The translations under genes were made by a program, and so were the position numbers. Under the pieces are notes generated by a model. The model was not told where the DNA came from. It ran no database searches and saw only the letters and a program-made list of their open reading frames with translations. DNA of 64,000 bases from Pacificispira sp002696645. GTDB taxonomy: Bacteria; Pseudomonadota; Alphaproteobacteria; UBA8366; Aestuariispiraceae. Of this stretch, positions 60,685-64,000 are shown one piece after another. The stretch covers positions 186,001 through 250,000 of the forward strand of contig NZ_JBLZHU010000003.1 in assembly GCF_048892425.1 (NCBI RefSeq). Reading direction: 5' to 3'. The number at the start of each line of letters is the position of its first letter. Within the stretch, counting starts at the first letter, position 1.

Positions 60685-60788
60685 GGATGAATGCTCCGAT
60701 GGCCCCTGGTGACTGAATTCGTCAGGGGCTATGACCTTTCCCCGGAACAAGGCTTCGGGTCAAGTGCGAAGCAGTGGGATGTGAAAGT

Positions 60789-61187
60789 TTATGCGGGCAG
60801 AACCGCCGTTGCTTCAATTTCGACCTTTGCCCGGTCTTCAACCAAGGCAACAACCTGGACCATGGTCATGGCTGGGAAATTTTTCCCTAAAGTCTCACGA
60901 TAGGCCTCGCCCACTTCTTTCAAACGGGCAAGATATTCGCGTTTGTCCGTCACAAACCATGTCAGACGCACCAGATGTTCCGGTCCCGCGCCGGCTTCCG
61001 CCAGGATCGCAACGATGTTCTTCAAGGTCTGGCGGACCTGTTCAATGAAATCATCACTTTCAAAGACCTGATCGCCGGTCCAACCGATCTGACCGCCCAG
61101 GAACAGGGTACGCCCTGCTGGTGCTTCGATGCCATTGGCATAACCAGAGGCTTTCTTCCAGGTGCTGGGATGTAATTTCTGATGCAT
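60789..61187 (-). CDS. RidA-family protein
   Basis: A 132-residue trimeric RidA/YjgF-like protein. Marks are GRTLFLGGQIGWTG, VRQTLKNIVAILAEAGAGPEHLVRLTWFV and PAMTMVQVVALVEDRAKVEIEATAV. The last segment resembles the classical PARxxVxV...L..vEIE block, but the key RidA arginine before the hydrophobic run is replaced (PAMTMVQV). Classical deaminase activity on 2-iminoacids is therefore uncertain. It is 16 bp downstream of the thioesterase gene and probably co-transcribed with it. Confidence 0.88.
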   Translation of the reverse strand: MHQKLHPSTWKKASGYANGIEAPAGRTLFLGGQIGWTGDQVFESDDFIEQVRQTLKNIVAILAEAGAGPEHLVRLTWFVTDKREYLARLKEVGEAYRETLGKNFPAMTMVQVVALVEDRAKVEIEATAVLPA

Positions 61188-61203
61188 GATCGGTTTCCTT
61201 ACC

Positions 61204-61626
61204 CTAATTGCTGACGTCTATTCTGGTGCGTTCCAGGCCTGCGCGTAAATCATCCGGAAATGGGGTTGGCTTCATCACATTGATGTCGACATGCACCAGG
61301 ACCTGTTGTCCCGACAGGCGCAACCCATCGGGTCCATGAATTTCAAACCGCGCCGTCAGGCTGGACCCACCCAGTTTTTCAATGCCATATCGAAAGGTCA
61401 CAACATCGCCCAGGCGGCTGGGTTTCTTGAAGTCCGCCTGCAGGGAAACTGTTGGAATGCCGCTGTGGCGCTCCCCATGCAATTGGGCGAAAGAAACCCC
61501 CAGGAAATCCTCGAACCATTCCTCAACAACATTGTTCAACATTTCAAAATAGCGGGGATAAAAAACAATGCCCGCCGGGTCGCAATGTTCAAACAGAATT
61601 TTGCGCGTTGTCTCAAAAGCTGGCAT
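61204..61626 (-). CDS. acyl-CoA thioesterase, 4-hydroxybenzoyl-CoA thioesterase family
   Basis: A 140-residue hotdog-fold enzyme. The catalytic aspartate is in ILFEHCDPAGIVFYPRYFEMLNNVVEEWFEDFLG, the standard 4HBT motif. DFKKPSRLGDVVTFRYGIEKLGGSSLTARFEI follows, then the helical end. The ATG at 61626 follows AAGAGGATACCG; an open frame continues 38 codons upstream but crosses the divergent promoter. It is co-directional with the RidA-like gene and divergent from the hydrolase gene. These three could form a small aromatic or fatty-acid degradation unit, but no other pathway gene is present. Confidence 0.88.
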   Translation of the reverse strand: MPAFETTRKILFEHCDPAGIVFYPRYFEMLNNVVEEWFEDFLGVSFAQLHGERHSGIPTVSLQADFKKPSRLGDVVTFRYGIEKLGGSSLTARFEIHGPDGLRLSGQQVLVHVDINVMKPTPFPDDLRAGLERTRIDVSN

Positions 61627-61711
61627 CGGTATCCTCTTTTCTGTTGCGCAGAGTGTCGGGCTTGAGAGAAAATATTTCAAGCTTAAAATGTTTTTGCAAA
61701 GGAGTTTCAGA

Positions 61712-62506
61712 ATGCAGTTTTTAACCGTGAATGGGTGCACCCATCATTATCGCCTGACTGTGCCGGAAACGGCCGGGGAGGATGCTCCGGTTGTCGCCTT
61801 TGCAAACTCATTGGGAACGGATTTCAGGATCTGGGACGGTGTCACTGACCGCCTGCCCCAGACCGTGCGGACCTTGTGCTATGACATGCGCGGTCACGGT
61901 TTGACGGCCCTGTCGGATGGTCCGGTCAGCATTGAGGCACTGGCAGATGATTTCATTGCCCTGTTGGATGCGCTGGACATTTCGACCGTCCATATGGTTG
62001 GTCTTTCCGTCGGGGGCATGGTCGCCCAAAGCGTTGCTGCGAAGGCCCCGAACCGCATAGCAAATCTTGTCCTGTGTGATACGGCCCATAAGATCGGCAG
62101 CCCGGATGTCTGGAATCCCCGCATCGCCGCTGTCCAGAAGGATGGCATGTCTGCCATTGCTGAAGCTGTGCTGCTGCGATGGTTTGACCCCAATTTCAAG
62201 GCGGCAAGCCCGGAGATCTATGACGGCGCCTGGGCGATGCTGACCCGTATCCCGGCACGGGGCTATATGGACCTGTGCGCCGCCATTCGCGATGCGGACC
62301 TGACGGAATCAACTGCACAGATAGAGGCGAAAACCCTATGCCTGTGCGGCAGTGCCGATCTGGCAACCCCACCGGAACTGGTCAACGCCCTGGCGGACCT
62401 GATGCCCAATGCCCGCTATGAAGTAATTAATCAGGCAGGCCATCTCCCCTGTCTGGAAAAACCCGACATGGTGGCACAGAAGATTATAGATTTTCTGAAA
62501 ATCTAG
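61712..62506 (+). CDS. alpha/beta hydrolase, 3-oxoadipate enol-lactonase-like
   Basis: A 264-residue alpha/beta hydrolase close to PcaD. The oxyanion region LVVAFANSLGTDFRIWDGVTDRL is of PcaD type, as is the nucleophile elbow GLSVGGMVAQ. Asp in LCGSADLATPPE and His in INQAGHLPCLE complete the triad. PcaD opens 3-oxoadipate enol-lactone in protocatechuate degradation. The other pca genes are absent from the window, so I withhold a gene symbol. AAGGAG precedes the ATG. Confidence 0.85.
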   Translation: MQFLTVNGCTHHYRLTVPETAGEDAPVVAFANSLGTDFRIWDGVTDRLPQTVRTLCYDMRGHGLTALSDGPVSIEALADDFIALLDALDISTVHMVGLSVGGMVAQSVAAKAPNRIANLVLCDTAHKIGSPDVWNPRIAAVQKDGMSAIAEAVLLRWFDPNFKAASPEIYDGAWAMLTRIPARGYMDLCAAIRDADLTESTAQIEAKTLCLCGSADLATPPELVNALADLMPNARYEVINQAGHLPCLEKPDMVAQKIIDFLKI

Positions 62507-62540
62507 GGACCCTGAACGACCTGCCCAACAGACATAGTCA

Positions 62541-62820
62541 ATTCCTCCTCTCCCCTTTGAGGTGGGGGGAGCCGCATATTTTTCTCCTCCTCCCTTGAGG
62601 GGGGAGCCCCATATTTTACCCCTCCCCCCTTGAGGGGGGGAGCCCCATATTTTACCCCTCCCCCCTTGAGGGGGGGAGGTTGGGAGGGGGGTGCTCTCTC
62701 CTCCGCAATCCAGTCTGATGCAGGCGAAGGCCTTGCGGCCTTGTCACCCCCACCCCAACCCTCCCCCCTAAAGGGGGAGGGAGCAAACAAAGGCGTCCTC
62801 TCCCCTCAAGGGGGACTGCG
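62541..62820. repeat. cluster of G/C-rich intergenic palindromic repeats
   Basis: The 336-base gap between the hydrolase and dapB (62507-62842) has no gene. It contains at least six copies of a palindrome of the form CCTCCCCCCTTGAGGGGGGAGG (imperfect). The first four are arranged head to tail, with spacers built on GCCCCATATTTTA. The remaining two (about 62758-62784 and 62797-62815) are separated by unrelated sequence. The copies vary in length of the C and G runs. This resembles the short palindromic repeats scattered through many alphaproteobacterial genomes. Possible roles are mRNA stabilisation or transcript end, but mobility by an unknown mechanism cannot be excluded. Confidence 0.85.
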
Positions 62821-62842
62821 AAACAGACATTACAAATTTAGA

Positions 62843-63658
62843 TCAATCCAACCCCAGGACATCCCGCATGGAATACAAACCATAGGGCTGGCTGTGGGCC
62901 CAGCGGGCGGCGCGCAGGGCACCGGCGGCGAAGACCTGACGGCTGGAGGCTTTGTGGCCGATCTCGATACGCTCACCCTCTCCAGCAAACATCACTGTAT
63001 GGTCACCGACAACATCGCCACCGCGCAAGGTGGCATAGCCAATCGTCCCTTCTTTGCGCGCGCCGGTATGACCCTGGCGGGCATAAATGGCGGCGGCATC
63101 ATGATCCACGCCACGCCCTTTGGCAGCGGCCTTCCCCAGGCCCAGCGCGGTCCCGGAGGGCGCATCCACCTTGTGGCGATGGTGCATTTCCAGAACCTCG
63201 ATATCATAATCGGGGCCCAGAACAGCGGCGACCTTTTCCGTCAATGCCATCAGCAAGGTCACCCCAACAGACATATTGGGGGCATAGACCACCGCAGAAT
63301 GGCGCGACGCCAATTCCAAAGCCGCTTCATCTTCCTTTGAAAGCCCGGTCGTGCCGACAATATGGGCGGCATTGGCCTGGGCGCAGAGGCGGGTATGCTC
63401 TACCGTCGCAGCGGGCGTCGTGAAATCAATCACGGCATGGGCGCGGGCGATCACCGGGGCAGGATCATCCTCGATCACAACGCCCAAGGCCTTGATCCCG
63501 GCAAGACTGCCAGCGTCTTCACCGATATGGGGGGAGCCTTCACGGTCCGTCGCCCCAATGACATGACAGCCCTCGGTCGCGGTCACTTCGCGCACCAGCA
63601 TCTGCCCCATGCGACCCCCGGCCCCCATGATCGCAATGTTCAGAATCCCGTCAGACAT
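62843..63658 (-). CDS. dapB: 4-hydroxy-tetrahydrodipicolinate reductase
   Basis: A 271-residue enzyme of lysine and diaminopimelate synthesis. The nucleotide-binding motif GAGGRMGQMLV is near residue 12. DFTTPAATVEHTRLCAQANAAHIVGTTGL, then the catalytic EMHHRHKVDAPSGTALGLGKA with its HH-x-K pattern, are diagnostic. The C-terminal end is GEGERIEIGHKASSRQVFAAGALRAARW. The ATG at 63658 with GGGAGG upstream gives a normal length. It lies 82 bp downstream of dnaJ, in the dnaK-dnaJ-dapB order common in alphaproteobacteria. Confidence 0.97.
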   Translation of the reverse strand: MSDGILNIAIMGAGGRMGQMLVREVTATEGCHVIGATDREGSPHIGEDAGSLAGIKALGVVIEDDPAPVIARAHAVIDFTTPAATVEHTRLCAQANAAHIVGTTGLSKEDEAALELASRHSAVVYAPNMSVGVTLLMALTEKVAAVLGPDYDIEVLEMHHRHKVDAPSGTALGLGKAAAKGRGVDHDAAAIYARQGHTGARKEGTIGYATLRGGDVVGDHTVMFAGEGERIEIGHKASSRQVFAAGALRAARWAHSQPYGLYSMRDVLGLD

Positions 63659-63740
63659 TCCAGAACCTCCCATTCCCAATAAAACCGGCTCCCTTTAGAC
63701 GGAAATCCAGCCGATTGGTCAAGGGCGCACGCAGTTGGTA

Positions 63741-64000
63741 TTACTCCGTCAGATCATCCCAGAATTCTTTGACCTTGGTGAAGAATCCGTCGGTTTCAGG
63801 GCTGGTGTTTTTGCCTTTGCCCTCGTCGCGGAATTCTTTCAGCAGTTCTTTCTGCCGTCGGGTCAGGTTCATCGGGGTTTCGACCGCCAGTTCGATATAC
63901 ATATCGCCGCGATTCTGGGTGTGCAGGACCGGCATGCCCTTGCCGCGCAGGCGGAAGCGCTGGGCGGTTTGTGTGCCTTCCGGCACCTTCACCTTGGCGC
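63741..64000 (-). CDS. dnaJ: chaperone DnaJ, C-terminal part (gene extends beyond the window)
   Basis: The last 86 or so residues of DnaJ. The segment AKVKVPEGTQTAQRFRLRGKGMPVLHTQNRGDMYIELAVETP is the end of C-terminal domain II and is well conserved. The remaining tail, LTRRQKELLKEFRDEGKG..., is the dimerisation helix. The frame is open to the window edge; an ATG at 63992 is internal, not a start. DnaJ is the DnaK cochaperone, acting on unfolded proteins. Confidence 0.95.
   Translation of the reverse strand, partial: AKVKVPEGTQTAQRFRLRGKGMPVLHTQNRGDMYIELAVETPMNLTRRQKELLKEFRDEGKGKNTSPETDGFFTKVKEFWDDLTE

Noticed and set aside
62541..62820. CRISPR-like array
   Set aside because: The units are G/C palindromes with near-identical spacers, not direct repeats with unique spacers, and no cas gene is present.
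63741..63992. Stand-alone 83-residue gene
   Set aside because: The frame continues to the window edge and is the conserved tail of DnaJ; the ATG is internal.

Overview
The window reads as a chromosomal segment of an alphaproteobacterium, most likely of a Rhodospirillales-type lineage. This rests on gene content and order: a dnaJ/dapB junction, a heme operon carrying a mitofilin-like (Mic60) gene with a HemY-like TPR gene, a PlcP/glycosyltransferase lipid-remodelling pair, a yejABEF transporter, a short SerA and complete Kdo/lipid A functions. By eye the G+C content is moderate, with AT-rich intergenic islands. No tRNA, rRNA, CRISPR array, transposase, integrase or phage gene is recognisable, so this is ordinary chromosome with some accessory catabolic genes.

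Layout. 1-3048: a secreted protein running off the left edge (-), a candidate small RNA with a clear terminator (+), a glycine-zipper lipoprotein (-) and a lipid kinase (-). 3223-6050: plcP-agt (+), facing a methyltransferase that overlaps a two-helix mini-protein (-). 6310-12801: an envelope block on + (msbA, DUF374 acyltransferase, waaA, lpxK, lpxL-like) with nearly every junction overlapping, then a methyltransferase. 12808-15137: an M23 peptidase and xseA (-). 15346-18870: an unknown 145-aa gene, purD, a small membrane protein and pmbA (+). 18875-23500: hemC, a hemD-mic60 fusion and a hemY-like gene (-), divergent from gpsA (+).

24702-29898 is an RND efflux pump with adaptor and PadR regulator (-), with a perfect 19-bp palindrome upstream of padR. 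30031-38727 holds a DUF1178 gene, a methyltransferase, two ABC-2 permeases and yejABEF. 38851-45421 holds hisN, a cytochrome c with a strong terminator, kdsB, a lipoprotein, a divergent araC/lysE pair, a pqiA-like gene and serA. 45430-50731 holds an EAL phosphodiesterase and the zinc regulon znuA / znuC-znuB-zur with a candidate Zur operator between the divergent arms.

50741-51997 is a lysR/yciI pair. 52155-59959 is the most unusual metabolic block: two PYROXD2-like FAD oxidoreductases, a GcvT-like C1 transferase, a class III aminotransferase, a polyamine-type binding protein and a phosphoethanolamine-methyltransferase-like enzyme. The gene set suggests catabolism of an N-methylated amine or polyamine; the substrate is not evident. 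59956-64000 holds a nickel/cobalt-type transporter, ridA, a thioesterase, a pcaD-like hydrolase, a cluster of G/C palindromic repeats, dapB and the 3' end of dnaJ.

Working together: PlcP, Agt and the lipid kinase form a phospholipid-to-glycolipid module; the 6.3-12 kb and 40.5 kb genes supply Kdo activation, Kdo transfer, lipid A phosphorylation, acylation and export; the heme operon couples tetrapyrrole synthesis to a membrane-shaping protein.
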